Of a stretch of DNA of 64,000 nucleotides, positions 1 to 9,122 are shown in pieces (the first letter of the stretch is position 1; each line of letters starts with the position of its first letter). Origin of the DNA: Paracoccus amoyensis (GTDB lineage Bacteria; Pseudomonadota; Alphaproteobacteria; Rhodobacterales; Rhodobacteraceae); assembly GCF_014490725.1 (NCBI RefSeq), contig NZ_JACOQL010000002.1, positions 1 to 64,000 on the forward strand, read 5' to 3'. Below the pieces are notes generated by a model. That model was not told the origin of the DNA and ran no database searches. It worked only from the letters and a program-made list of their open reading frames with translations. Position numbers and translations under genes: made by a program.

Positions 1-305
1 TCGCTTGCGCTAGAGAGCCGATATGCAAGACCTTGGTCGAATACGACCAAACCGCCCGCATATCCCTTCATTCATCATCAATGTCAAAAAGCAGAGGAAA
101 CAAAATCACGGATGCGGCGCCCTTCTATCGACGCCCGCCCGGTCAGTCATTCCCAAATTGTCTTCCGAACATCCCCAGCACCTCTGCGCCGCTTCCGTCC
201 GTCCCTTCCAGCGTTCCCGCCTTCGGTGAAGCGGTATTTACGGATGAGGTCGGGGGACCGCAACCCCCGAAATTCAGAAATCTTCACAAAAATGCCGTAC
301 TTTTT
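1..305. other. Left-edge stretch without a supportable gene
   Basis: I see no convincing coding sequence here: the short open frames lack ribosome-binding sites and have low-complexity Pro/Ser-rich translations. Two clean inverted repeats are present, TTGGTCG-N4-CGACCAA at 33-50 and TCGGGGG-N7-CCCCCGA at 250-270. The right end (about 285-350) is markedly AT-rich, including a GTACTTT/AAAGTAC hairpin at 297-314 that overlaps the msrQ stop codon. The stretch may hold regulatory sequence for a gene left of the window. Confidence 0.5.
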
Positions 306-953
306 TTAAAGTACTGATTTTATTGGTTTATTATTTTGACCATCTAGACGATTTTTGCGTCTACCCCGGACGAAAACGATTCTGACCAGCAAAAGCACCA
401 GAATCACTGCCATCCACGCCGCCGGGGTTAGTGGCAGGGTCTTCTTGACCCATATCCAATGCAGCGCGGCCAGCGGTGCAGCAGCATAGACAAGCCTGTG
501 CAGGCGCCGCCACCCAAGCCCGCCCATCCGCCGGATCGACAGATTGTTGGATGTGATCGCCAGGGGAATCAGCATCGCAAAAGCCAGCATCCCGAACAGA
601 AGATAGGGGCGCTTCACGACATCCCGGGCCATCTGCGCCCACAAGAAGCCCATATCCATGCTGATCCACGCCAACACATGCAGCATGGCATAGGTAAAGC
701 ACAGCAATCCTATTGCGCGGCGGAATCGCATCAGGCTGATCCCTGTGAGGCGCAGCAGCGGGGTCACCGCCAAACCGCCAATCAGGAAATAGATGGCGGT
801 GCGGCCCAGACGATGTTCAATCCCGGCGACGGGATCGACACCGACACGACCATTGAGCGTATCCCAGATCAGCAAAGCCAACGGGATCAGCCCGGCGATC
901 CAGACTGCCCAGACCGGCAGGCGCCGCAAAGCATCATTGATCTTGCGGGCCAT
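306..953 (-). CDS. msrQ: Haem-binding membrane subunit MsrQ of the MsrPQ methionine sulfoxide reductase
   Basis: A 215-residue integral membrane protein of the ferric-reductase-like (YedZ) family. It passes electrons from the respiratory chain to periplasmic MsrP for repair of oxidised methionine. About five to six hydrophobic helices are visible, with histidines suited to haem ligation in 'MLHVLAW', 'RLHRLVY' and 'ALHWIW'. The ATG overlaps the msrP stop codon (TGATG), so the pair is translationally coupled; a longer upstream open frame lies inside msrP and was discounted. The basic C-terminal tail (RGRRKNR) would be cytoplasmic. Confidence 0.93.
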   Translation of the reverse strand: MARKINDALRRLPVWAVWIAGLIPLALLIWDTLNGRVGVDPVAGIEHRLGRTAIYFLIGGLAVTPLLRLTGISLMRFRRAIGLLCFTYAMLHVLAWISMDMGFLWAQMARDVVKRPYLLFGMLAFAMLIPLAITSNNLSIRRMGGLGWRRLHRLVYAAAPLAALHWIWVKKTLPLTPAAWMAVILVLLLVRIVFVRGRRKNRLDGQNNKPIKSVL

Positions 954-1849
954 CAGTAATGCTTCGCCAGATCCATGCCAGCATAAAGAGAGGCGACCTG
1001 ATCGGCATAGCCGTTGAACATCAACGTTTCTTGCCGGCCGCCAAACAATCCCGCACCGATCCTGCGTTCGCTGGCCTGCGACCAGCGGGGATGGCTGACT
1101 TCGGGATTCACATTCGCATAAAAGCCGTATTCCGATGGTTGCAACTGCTGCCAGCTGCAAGGCGGCTGCTCCGCAGTCAGGGTGATGCGCACCACGGACT
1201 TGATCGATTTGAACCCGTATTTCCACGGCACGACCAAGCGGATCGGCGCGCCGTTCTGGTTGGGCAACGGATCGGAATACAGTCCCGTCGCCAGAATCGT
1301 CAGCGGATGCATCGCCTCATCCAATCGCAGACCCTCGACATAGGGCCAGCGGATAAAGGGATAGTTCTGTCCCGGCATCTCTTCGGGCCGAAGCAAGGTC
1401 TGGAAGGCGACGTATTTCGCGCCCGGCTGCACGCCGACCTTTTCCAGAACGCTGGCAAGCGGCACGCCGATCCACGGAATCACCATCGACCATGCCTCGA
1501 CACAGCGCAGGCGGTAGATGCGTTCCTCCAGCGCATCCGGGGGGGCCAGATCGTCCACCCCATAGCTGCCCGGACGATCCACCAGCCCACCGATTTCCAC
1601 CGACCAGGGATCTGTGGTCAGCGCACCCGCATTCTGCGCCGGATCGGTCTTGCCGGTCCCGAACTCATAGAAGTTGTTATAGTTCGTGATCTCTTCCAGC
1701 GTGTTCAGCTTTTCATCGGTCGAGAGGGCTGAGGGCCGCCCTGTCAGAGCAAGCGCCGGAGTGGCGGTCAAAGCTGCCCCACCTGCAAGAAAATTACGGC
1801 GATTCAGCCACACATCCTTCGGGGTGACATCGGACCATTTCAGTTTCAT
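953..1849 (-). CDS. msrP: Periplasmic molybdopterin methionine sulfoxide reductase MsrP
   Basis: A 298-residue catalytic subunit of MsrPQ (sulfite-oxidase fold, YedY family), exported by Tat with its molybdopterin cofactor. The twin-arginine motif NRRNFLAGG sits near residues 16-24, and the cysteine in 'LRCVEAW' (about residue 116) is the expected molybdenum ligand. Two ATGs are possible. The second (1849) was chosen because GGAGA abuts the first and is correctly spaced only from the second. It heads the msrPQ operon. It needs molybdenum cofactor; a ModE-type HTH gene and a DUF2478 gene occur elsewhere in the window. Confidence 0.94.
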   Translation of the reverse strand: MKLKWSDVTPKDVWLNRRNFLAGGAALTATPALALTGRPSALSTDEKLNTLEEITNYNNFYEFGTGKTDPAQNAGALTTDPWSVEIGGLVDRPGSYGVDDLAPPDALEERIYRLRCVEAWSMVIPWIGVPLASVLEKVGVQPGAKYVAFQTLLRPEEMPGQNYPFIRWPYVEGLRLDEAMHPLTILATGLYSDPLPNQNGAPIRLVVPWKYGFKSIKSVVRITLTAEQPPCSWQQLQPSEYGFYANVNPEVSHPRWSQASERRIGAGLFGGRQETLMFNGYADQVASLYAGMDLAKHY

Positions 1850-1961
1850 CAACATTCTCCGTCAGCGCGTGCAGGATCGGACGACTATCATCATGCCACA
1901 AACCCCGCGGTTCCCTAGACAATTCGATTCACGTTCCGATTACATTACAGCCAAAACCAAA

Positions 1962-1987
1962 TGGCCCCGCCTTTTGAGACGGGGCCA
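1962..1987 (-). terminator. Terminator downstream of hmp
   Basis: Inverted repeat TGGCCCCG / CGGGGCCA (1962-1969 and 1980-1987) with a 10-nt loop, followed on the minus strand by the moderately T-rich ATTTGGTTTTGG. It lies 35 nt beyond the hmp stop codon and before msrP, so it should separate the two minus-strand units. The tail is not a pure U-run. Confidence 0.6.
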
Positions 1988-2021
1988 GCACTCTGAAACC
2001 TGACAACTAACAAAAACGGGA

Positions 2022-3212
2022 TCAGTTTAGTTCCGCTTTGGCCGGGCCAAAATATTCGTAATGGATGCGGTCAGGGCTGACATTCGCAGCCTTCAACCCA
2101 ATGATCATCTGACGCATGAAGCCTTCCGGGCCGCAGATGTAATAATCGGCAATATCCGCCCGTGTATTCTGGGCCAGCCAGTTCGGATCGATGCGACCCC
2201 GTCCGGTATAGTCGCGTCCTTCGACGTCCTCGGCAGCGGGAGATTCGTAGAAAACAAAGCTCTGATCTGCCGATTTTTCATGTTGTGCCCGCATGGCGTG
2301 CTGACGGCCGTTCTGGGTCGCATGAACATAGACCATTTGTGGTGATTTGCTGCCACGGCGCGATTCCAGCATCGAGATCATCGGCGTCAGGCCAACGCCG
2401 CCGGACAACAGCACCACTTGCTGCTTGTCGGCAGGCTCAAGGAAGAAATCACCAGCCGGCGGGGAGACTTGCAACTGCGTGCCAATACTGGCCTCATCAT
2501 GCAGCCAGCCCGACACCTGCCCATGCGTTTCTCGTTTCACGGTGATCCGGTAATCCCGGTCATTGGGCGCCGAAGAGATAGAGTAGTTGCGGCGAACCTC
2601 TTCTCCGTGGGGCAAGACGATCCGGAAGGACAAATACTGACCGGGACGATGGGCCAGCACGGGGCCGCCGTCAACCGGGCGCAAGGTAAAGGACATGATC
2701 CCTTCGGCTTCTGGCTGTTTGGCGGCGATTTCAAAGCGCCGCCAGCCGCGCCAGCCGCCGGTCGCCTCCTCGGCGCTTGAATAAATCTCTTCTTCGCGGC
2801 CGATCAGGATATTTGCCAGATGCCAATAGGCAGCGCCCCAGGCGTTCAGCACCTCATCCGTCGCCGCATCGCCCAGGACCTCTTTGACTGCCTTCAGTAA
2901 GGCATCCGCGACATAGGGATAGTGCTCGGGCAGAATTTGAAGGCCCGCATGTTTTTGCGCAATCCGTTCCAACCCGGCCTGCAAAACCATAGGGCTGCGA
3001 ATATGCGTCGCATAGGCAACCAAGGCGGTTGCCAAAGCCTTGTGCTGTGGTGACACGCCCTCTTGGTGCGCCATGTTGAACAGCACGCGAATTTCCGGGT
3101 CTGCCAGCAGGTTTCGATACATGGTCGCAACAATCAGGTCGATATTTGCAGCAACGGCGGGGGCGGTTGCTTCAACGATATCTATAACGTCAGGCGAAAG
3201 ATCGTTCGGCAT
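2022..3212 (-). CDS. hmp: Flavohaemoglobin (nitric oxide dioxygenase)
   Basis: A 396-residue cytoplasmic protein that oxidises NO to nitrate with O2 and NAD(P)H. The N-terminal globin domain (about 1-140) has the B10 tyrosine in 'MYRNLL' and the proximal histidine in 'AQKHAGL' (about residue 88). An FAD domain follows with 'RRNYSIS', then an NAD(P)H domain with 'GGVGLTPM' and 'YICGPEGFM'. The ATG at 3212 was chosen over a TTG two codons upstream. It is divergent from nsrR, with a palindrome between them, so repression by NsrR and induction by NO are likely. Confidence 0.95.
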   Translation of the reverse strand: MPNDLSPDVIDIVEATAPAVAANIDLIVATMYRNLLADPEIRVLFNMAHQEGVSPQHKALATALVAYATHIRSPMVLQAGLERIAQKHAGLQILPEHYPYVADALLKAVKEVLGDAATDEVLNAWGAAYWHLANILIGREEEIYSSAEEATGGWRGWRRFEIAAKQPEAEGIMSFTLRPVDGGPVLAHRPGQYLSFRIVLPHGEEVRRNYSISSAPNDRDYRITVKRETHGQVSGWLHDEASIGTQLQVSPPAGDFFLEPADKQQVVLLSGGVGLTPMISMLESRRGSKSPQMVYVHATQNGRQHAMRAQHEKSADQSFVFYESPAAEDVEGRDYTGRGRIDPNWLAQNTRADIADYYICGPEGFMRQMIIGLKAANVSPDRIHYEYFGPAKAELN

Positions 3213-3241
3213 CGGCAAGTCTCTTTCATTGCTTCACTAAA

Positions 3242-3260
3242 GAAATATATAATGTATATC
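3242..3260. promoter_or_regulatory. Candidate NsrR operator between hmp and nsrR
   Basis: Imperfect 19-bp palindrome GAAATATATAATGTATATC (7 of 9 positions pair), about 30 nt upstream of the hmp start codon. Its AT-rich dyad form resembles known NsrR sites, which are AT-rich inverted repeats with ATG/CAT-type half-sites. The match is by eye and the assignment rests on the nsrR gene next door. Confidence 0.55.
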
Positions 3261-3397
3261 TATTGGAACGACGCGGAATCGCAACGGTGCTTTGTGCGTT
3301 TTGCCTGCGACACGTTGTCCGTCGTCAGTTGCAAAAGGGTTGACCCACAGATGATTCTGGGGGCAGCGGTGAAGAAATCTCAGCATAAAGGCCCGTG

Positions 3398-3823
3398 ATG
3401 CGGCTGACAGACAGTAGTGACCTGGCTTTGCGAATCCTGATCTATGCCGCCTCGGCGAAAGAGCGGATGTTCACCATCGACGATATCGTGGCGACCTATG
3501 GCCAATCACGGGGCACGGTGATGAAGGTCGTCAATCTGCTGACGCGCACCGGCTTTCTGACAGGCCATCGCGGACGCAATGGCGGGCTAAGTCTTGCCAA
3601 ACCTGCCGAGACGATCATCGTCAGTGATATCGTCATGCACATCGAACCGGATATGGGACTGGTCGAATGCCTGCGACCCGGCAATACCTGCCGGATTACG
3701 TCCAGTTGTCGCCTGGTCCATCCCCTGCAACGCGCACGGGCAGCCTTCATGAGCACCTTGTCGGAATATACGCTGGCAGATATCGCCCTGCCTCCGAAAG
3801 TGTTCGAGGATCTGGCGCCCTAG
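3398..3823 (+). CDS. nsrR: Rrf2-family Fe-S repressor NsrR
   Basis: A 141-residue Rrf2 regulator. The N-terminal winged helix includes 'SRGTVMKVVNLL' and the wing 'GHRGRNGGLSL'. The Fe-S cysteines are C91, C98 and C104, and an Asp at position 8 matches the fourth ligand reported for NsrR-type proteins. The C-X6-C-X5-C spacing is slightly longer than in E. coli NsrR. It senses NO through its cluster and should control the divergent hmp. ATG 3398 is preferred over the adjoining GTG for its spacing from AAAGG. Its stop overlaps the recQ stop tail-to-tail (CTAG). Confidence 0.88.
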   Translation: MRLTDSSDLALRILIYAASAKERMFTIDDIVATYGQSRGTVMKVVNLLTRTGFLTGHRGRNGGLSLAKPAETIIVSDIVMHIEPDMGLVECLRPGNTCRITSSCRLVHPLQRARAAFMSTLSEYTLADIALPPKVFEDLAP

Positions 3824-5853
3824 CCTGTCGCGATTTCGTTCAGGAATGCATCGCCGAACCGATCCAGACGCGGTTCATCCATATGCCGCGCCAATGCGCC
3901 CCGATCGGCAGGGCGCATTTCGGCAATCCGTCTGATCTGCGCGGTCGAACAGGATAGCGGCTTTTCGGTCCCGTCCTCGCCCCGCATCAGTCGATTTTGG
4001 GCATCAACCAAACGGTCAAACAATTCGCCCGCCGGACGCCCCGCCAAGGCACGGCGCTTCGGATGCATATCGGGCTGTTCGCCCGCAATCACGGACAGAA
4101 ATTCGCGGCCATAGCTTTCCAGCTTCTTGGCCCCGACCCCGCTGACCTGCGCCATCTGGTCGATATCCTGCGGGCGGCGCTGAACCATCTCGATCAAGGT
4201 GCGGTCCGGGAAAATGACATAGGCCGGCACCCGCGCAGCTTCTGCCAGCGCCCGACGCTTGGCCTTCAACGCCGACAGCAGCGGTTCGTCCTCTTCCGCC
4301 ACCTGCGTCTTGATGACATTGCCGCCCTTGGCCCGCAGGGTCGCATCATGGCGGAGGGTGACGCTTTCTTCGCCCCGCAAAACCGGATGCGCGGCATCAG
4401 TCAAAAACAGCGCGCCATGGCGTTCCGGGTCGGGCCGACACAGATCCAGCCCCATCATCTGCCGGAATATCGCCTGCCACTGCGTGCGGCCATAATCGCG
4501 CCCGACGCCAAAGGTCGGCAATTGGTCATGCCCGCGATCACGCACCTTGTCGGTGACATTGCCAGTCAGAATGTCGATCAGATGGCCGCTGCCGAACCAT
4601 TCGCCCGTGCGCAGCATCGCAGACAGCGCCTTGCGAACAGCCTCGGTCGCGTCGAACAGCTTTGGCGGGTGGAGGCAAATGTCGCAATTGCCACAATCCT
4701 GTTCCAGCTCTTCGCCGAAATAGCCCAGCAGCTTGCGACGGCGACAGCCGGTGGATTCGGCCAGCCCCAGAAGCGCATTCAGCCGCGCATGATCTGCGGC
4801 CTTGCGCGGCCCGTCGGCCAGACCTTCGTCAATCTGCGTCCGGCGGAAACGAATGTCGTCGGGGCCATAAAGTGTCAGTGTCTCGGCCGGATCGCCATCA
4901 CGACCCGCCCGGCCGATTTCCTGATAATAGCTTTCGATGGATTTCGGCAGGTCCGAATGCAGAACCCAGCGGATATCCGGCTTGTCGATCCCCATGCCAA
5001 AGGCAACGGTGGCAACGACAATGAGGCCGTCTTCGCGCTGGAATCGGGCCTCGACGTCGCGGCGCGGCCCGGCCTCCATCCCGGCGTGATAGGCAGCGGC
5101 GCTGTGCCCATCGGCATTCAGCGCATCGGCCAGCGATTCCGTCCGTGCGCGACTGGCGCAATAGACGATGCCGGATTGCCCACGGCGGGCAGCGACGAAG
5201 CTGAGTAACTGCTTGCGCGGGCTGTCCTTGGGCTGAAAGGTCAGCCGGATATTCGGGCGATCGAAGCCGCGCAAATAGGTGACGGGTTCCGCGCCGTCAA
5301 AGAGGCGGGTGACAATCTCGGCCCGGGTTTCGGCGTCGGCGGTTGCGGTAAAGGCAGCAAGCGGCACATTCAACGCGCGTTTCAGATCGCCGATGCGCAG
5401 GTAGTCGGGACGGAAATCATGGCCCCATTGGCTGACGCAATGCGCCTCGTCCACGGCGATGGCGGTAACGCCCGCGCCGCGCAACAGATTGACCGTGCCA
5501 CCGGATGCCAGCCGTTCGGGCGCCATATACAGCATTTTCAGCTCGCCCTGCGAGAGGGCCTGAAACACCGCATCCGTTTCGTCCTGTGTATTGCCGCTGG
5601 TCAATGCGCCCGCCGCAACGCCCGCTTCGCGCAGCGCCCGCACCTGATCGCGCATCAACGCGATCAGGGGGGAAATCACCACCGTCACCCCGTCCCGCAT
5701 CAACGCGGGCAATTGATAGCACAGCGATTTGCCGCCCCCCGTGGGCATGATCGCCAGCACATCGCGACCATCCGCGACGGTTTCGACGATTTCAAGCTGT
5801 CCGGGGCGGAATCCGTCGAATCCCCAGACCTGTCGCAACAGATCGGTGGGCAT
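3820..5853 (-). CDS. recQ: ATP-dependent DNA helicase RecQ
   Basis: A 677-residue 3'-5' superfamily 2 helicase for recombination and fork repair. Visible parts are Walker A 'MPTGGGKSL' (about 36-44), DEAH box at 135-138 followed by 'SQWGHDF', motif VI 'QEIGRAGRDG', a zinc-binding region with 'GCRRRKLLGYFGEE' and 'CGNCDIC', a winged-helix RQC domain, and a C-terminal HRDC domain ('VSGVGAKKLESYG'). Its ATG overlaps the stop of the upstream yggT-type gene (TAATG), suggesting co-transcription. The length is normal to slightly long for the family. Confidence 0.96.
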   Translation of the reverse strand: MPTDLLRQVWGFDGFRPGQLEIVETVADGRDVLAIMPTGGGKSLCYQLPALMRDGVTVVISPLIALMRDQVRALREAGVAAGALTSGNTQDETDAVFQALSQGELKMLYMAPERLASGGTVNLLRGAGVTAIAVDEAHCVSQWGHDFRPDYLRIGDLKRALNVPLAAFTATADAETRAEIVTRLFDGAEPVTYLRGFDRPNIRLTFQPKDSPRKQLLSFVAARRGQSGIVYCASRARTESLADALNADGHSAAAYHAGMEAGPRRDVEARFQREDGLIVVATVAFGMGIDKPDIRWVLHSDLPKSIESYYQEIGRAGRDGDPAETLTLYGPDDIRFRRTQIDEGLADGPRKAADHARLNALLGLAESTGCRRRKLLGYFGEELEQDCGNCDICLHPPKLFDATEAVRKALSAMLRTGEWFGSGHLIDILTGNVTDKVRDRGHDQLPTFGVGRDYGRTQWQAIFRQMMGLDLCRPDPERHGALFLTDAAHPVLRGEESVTLRHDATLRAKGGNVIKTQVAEEDEPLLSALKAKRRALAEAARVPAYVIFPDRTLIEMVQRRPQDIDQMAQVSGVGAKKLESYGREFLSVIAGEQPDMHPKRRALAGRPAGELFDRLVDAQNRLMRGEDGTEKPLSCSTAQIRRIAEMRPADRGALARHMDEPRLDRFGDAFLNEIATG

Positions 5854-6146
5854 TACGCGCCGTAGAAGAAGCCCGCGTTATTGGCCAGGGCGCTGCGCAG
5901 GATGATGATGATGACAAAGACCACCAGCGGTGCCAGATCCAGCCCGCCAGTATTGGGCAAAATGTTGCGGATCGGACGATAAATCGGCTCTAGCAGCCTG
6001 TTCAGGCCGTCCCAGATCTGCGCCACCAATGGTTGCCGCAGGTTCAGCACCTGAAAATTGATCAGCCACGACATGATGATGTGGACGATCATGATGACCC
6101 ACAAAATCTGAAGGATCAGTTGCAGCGCTTGGTACAGAGTGACCAT
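5853..6146 (-). CDS. YggT-family small membrane protein
   Basis: A 97-residue YggT (CCB3-like) protein with two hydrophobic segments, roughly residues 5-25 and 70-90, flanking the characteristic 'EPIYRPIRNILP' loop. Biochemical function is not established; relatives are linked to cytochrome or membrane-protein assembly and osmotic tolerance. Of two adjacent ATGs the second (6146) has better spacing from GAGGG. Its stop overlaps the recQ start. Confidence 0.88.
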   Translation of the reverse strand: MVTLYQALQLILQILWVIMIVHIIMSWLINFQVLNLRQPLVAQIWDGLNRLLEPIYRPIRNILPNTGGLDLAPLVVFVIIIILRSALANNAGFFYGA

Positions 6147-6281
6147 CATTCCCTCTTGTCAGAAATCCACCCCTGTATGGGCATGCTCAGGGCGGCGTGC
6201 AACCAATTACCGTGGCGTTCGCCTTGACGATTGCGTTGATCGCAGTCACCCAAAGGGCAACAGCGACGAAAGGGGCATTTG

Positions 6282-6842
6282 ATGTATCCGTTGATCCGGT
6301 TCGCAAAAGAGATGTTGAAATACCGCAATGCGCCCGCATTGGGACCGATGGATGTTCATGTCTCGACCCACAGGTGCTGGCCCTGGGACATTGACCCGTG
6401 GATCGAGCTGAACAACGGCCGCACGCTGACTCTGTATGATCTGGGTCGGATTCCGATGGCCGGGCGGATGGGCCTGCTGCCTGCCTTGCGCAAGAACAAA
6501 TGGGGCATCACGGTCGCCGGAAATTCGACCCGCTATCGCCGCCGTATCAAGATGTTTGATAAATTCACCATGTTTTCCCGCATGGTCGGATGGGACCACC
6601 GGTTTTTCTACATGGAACAGACCATGTGGAAAAAAGGCGAATGCTGCAACCAGATGCTGCTGCGCACCGCTGTTACGTCTTCGAAGGGGATCGTTGATCC
6701 GGCGCTCGTGATCAAGGCATTGGGCTATGACGGCGCCAGCCCGCCGCTCCCTGATTGTGTCAGCGCCTGGATCCAGGCAGAAAGCCTGCGCCCCTGGCCG
6801 CCCCAATTGCCGGATCAGGCAAAAGCCCACTTGCCAGGCTGA
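6282..6842 (+). CDS. Acyl-CoA thioesterase-like hot-dog protein
   Basis: A 186-residue member of the thioesterase-like (4HBT/Them6-like) group. The hot-dog hallmarks are 'DIDPWIELNNGRTLTLYDLGR' spread over residues 34-54 and the following 'GNSTRYRRRI' strand. These proteins are presumed to hydrolyse acyl thioesters; the substrate cannot be read from sequence. ATG 6282 is chosen with AGGGG 7 nt upstream. It is followed after 43 nt by the UMF1 transporter gene in the same direction. Confidence 0.75.
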   Translation: MYPLIRFAKEMLKYRNAPALGPMDVHVSTHRCWPWDIDPWIELNNGRTLTLYDLGRIPMAGRMGLLPALRKNKWGITVAGNSTRYRRRIKMFDKFTMFSRMVGWDHRFFYMEQTMWKKGECCNQMLLRTAVTSSKGIVDPALVIKALGYDGASPPLPDCVSAWIQAESLRPWPPQLPDQAKAHLPG

Positions 6843-6885
6843 CCGGCCTGCGGCCTTATGTGCGCATCCGGATAGCGGGGGGTCG

Positions 6886-8262
6886 ATGAACCAAAAGAGA
6901 ATATGGGGCTGGTGGTTTTTCGATTGGGCAAGCCAGCCTTTTCATACGCTTCTGATGACCTTCATATTCTCGGTCTATTTTGCAGAAATCGCACAGCGGC
7001 ATTTTCTGCAAATCGGTGACAGCATCACATTGGCCGGTGCGCAGGCACAGACCCTATGGGGTTACGGACTGTCCATATCAGGCATTGCCATCGCAATTCT
7101 GGCCCCGATCCTGGGCGCGGTTGCCGATACATCGGGGCGACGCATGCCATGGATCTGGGCGTTCTCGGCGCTTTATGTGATCGGGGCGGCGGGGCTTTGG
7201 TATATCGTGCCAAATCAACCACCGCTGATCTGGGCCGTCACGCTGATCGGCATCGGCCTGATCGCGACCGAATTTGCAGCTATCTTCACTAACGCGCTGC
7301 TGCCCGGCCTTGCGCCACGCGACGAGATCGGTCGCGTTTCAGGCTCGGGCTTTGCTTTTGGCTATCTGGGCGGAGTTATCGCGCTGCTGGTCATGCTGAT
7401 GCTGTTTCAGGAAACGCCCAGCGGCAAGACCATAATCGGGATCGACCCGCTGCTTGGCCTTGATCCAGCGCACCGCGAAGGCACGCGCTTCGTCGGGCCG
7501 TTCGTCGCGATCTGGTATGTCATCTTCATGATTCCGTTCTTTCTGTGGGTGAGAGAGCCGCGCGGAACCGGCCGCGCGATCCGAATTGGCCCGGCCATGC
7601 GTGACCTTTGGGCGCTGGTTCGCAGCCTGCGCCACCGCCCAAGTCTGGCAAGCTGGCTGGCCTCATCCATGCTGTCGCGCGACGCGCTGAACGGGCTTTA
7701 CGGCTTTGGCGGGGTCTATGCGGCCACCGTGCTGGGCTGGCCGGTGTTTCTGGCGGGGATCTTTGGCATCGTCAGCGCGGTATCCGCCAGTCTGATCAGT
7801 TGGCTGGGCGGCCATGCAGATCGTCGATGGGGTCCGAAGTTCGTCATTGTCATTGCCACTCTGACGTTGACCGCCATCTGCGTCGTCATTGTGGGAATGG
7901 ATCGCCACAGCCTGTTCGGGATGCCGCTGTCAGCCGCCCCCGTGATCGGCAATCTGCGCCTGCCCGATGTGATCTTTTTCGTCTGTGGTGCACTGATCGG
8001 TGGCGCGGGTGGCGCGTTACAAGCAGCCAGCCGCACAATGATGGTGCATCACACGACGCCCGCCCGCGCGACGCAAGCCTTTGGCCTTTATGCGCTTTCC
8101 GGCAAGGCCACGGCCTTTCTTGCACCGCTTCTGATCGCCGTTGCCACCGCCATGACAGGAAATCAGCGCATCGGAGTTTCTCCGCTAATCTTGTTATTTC
8201 TTCTGGGGCTGATTCTGCTAGTCTGGGTAAAACCAGAACAAGAAAATGAGGCAGAGCTGTGA
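6886..8262 (+). CDS. UMF1-family MFS transporter (Atg22/YxiO-like)
   Basis: A 458-residue membrane protein with about 12 helices. The start region 'WWFFDWASQPFHTLLMTFIF' and the 'DTSGRRMPWI' loop are typical of the unknown-MFS-1 (vacuole effluxer Atg22-like) family. The substrate is unknown. ATG 6886 follows GGGG at short spacing and removes an N-terminal extension with no membrane character. The stop overlaps the mepA GTG start (GTGA), implying coupling. Confidence 0.88.
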   Translation: MNQKRIWGWWFFDWASQPFHTLLMTFIFSVYFAEIAQRHFLQIGDSITLAGAQAQTLWGYGLSISGIAIAILAPILGAVADTSGRRMPWIWAFSALYVIGAAGLWYIVPNQPPLIWAVTLIGIGLIATEFAAIFTNALLPGLAPRDEIGRVSGSGFAFGYLGGVIALLVMLMLFQETPSGKTIIGIDPLLGLDPAHREGTRFVGPFVAIWYVIFMIPFFLWVREPRGTGRAIRIGPAMRDLWALVRSLRHRPSLASWLASSMLSRDALNGLYGFGGVYAATVLGWPVFLAGIFGIVSAVSASLISWLGGHADRRWGPKFVIVIATLTLTAICVVIVGMDRHSLFGMPLSAAPVIGNLRLPDVIFFVCGALIGGAGGALQAASRTMMVHHTTPARATQAFGLYALSGKATAFLAPLLIAVATAMTGNQRIGVSPLILLFLLGLILLVWVKPEQENEAEL

Positions 8263-9122
8263 TCCGCAAGATATTGACCACCGCCGCGCTTGTCGTCGGG
8301 CTGGCACTGCCGGCCATGGCGGACCCGCTGGCGAAAGATGTATTCGGCTCATTCCGCAGCGCATCGCAAGGAGCGGCGGTGTCGATTGGCTTTTATTCGC
8401 AGGGCTGCGGTCAGGGCTTCGCCCAACTTCCCGAAACCGGCCCAAGCTGGCAGGCCATGCGCCTGTCGCGTAACCGCAACTGGGGCCACCCGGAACTGGT
8501 CAGCTTTCTGGTCGGCCTGTCGCAGGCCGCCCAGCAGGCCGGTTGGCGCGGGCTGTATGTCGGCGATATGAGCCAGCCCCGCGGCGGCCCCATGGTATCG
8601 GGCCATGCCAGCCATCAGATGGGGCTGGATGCCGATATCTGGATGCTGCCGCCGCCCAGCCTGTCGCTGTCACCCGGCCAACGCGAAAGCCTGTCGTCGG
8701 TTTCGGTGGTGGATGGCCGTGGCACTGGCCTGTCGGGTAACTGGACGCCCAGCCATATGTCGATCATGCGGGCCGCCGCCCGCGATCCGCGCGTCGAACG
8801 CATCTTCGTCGATCCGGTGGTCAAGGTTGCGATGTGCCAGATGGAAAGAGGCAATCGCAACTGGCTACGCAAGGTGCGCCCGCTGAACGATCACGACTAT
8901 CACTTCCATGTCCGCCTGACCTGCCCGCGCGGCTCGATCTGCCGTCAGCAGGACGCGCCACCACCGGGCGACGGCTGTGCCGAGGCGGCGGAATGGATTC
9001 AGAACCGGATCAATCCCAGCCGGGTCAAACCGACCCCGCCCGATCCGAACTATCGCCATCCACGCACCTACAGACTTAGCGAACTGCCTTCCCAATGCAC
9101 CAATGTCGCTTCGGCGCCCTGA
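8259..9122 (+). CDS. mepA: Penicillin-insensitive murein endopeptidase MepA
   Basis: A 287-residue periplasmic zinc LAS-type D,D/L,D-endopeptidase that cuts peptidoglycan cross-links. A Sec signal peptide (about 1-22, ending AMA) precedes the mature domain. Metal-site motifs are 'GHASHQMGLDADIW' and 'HDYHFHVRL', with paired cysteines typical of the family. The GTG start overlaps the upstream stop by 4 nt. The 3' end overlaps the next gene by 28 nt. Confidence 0.93.
   Translation: MIRKILTTAALVVGLALPAMADPLAKDVFGSFRSASQGAAVSIGFYSQGCGQGFAQLPETGPSWQAMRLSRNRNWGHPELVSFLVGLSQAAQQAGWRGLYVGDMSQPRGGPMVSGHASHQMGLDADIWMLPPPSLSLSPGQRESLSSVSVVDGRGTGLSGNWTPSHMSIMRAAARDPRVERIFVDPVVKVAMCQMERGNRNWLRKVRPLNDHDYHFHVRLTCPRGSICRQQDAPPPGDGCAEAAEWIQNRINPSRVKPTPPDPNYRHPRTYRLSELPSQCTNVASAP

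Noticed and set aside
33-317. 94-codon frame at the left edge
   Set aside because: No ribosome-binding site, low-complexity translation, runs into the AT-rich tail of msrQ.
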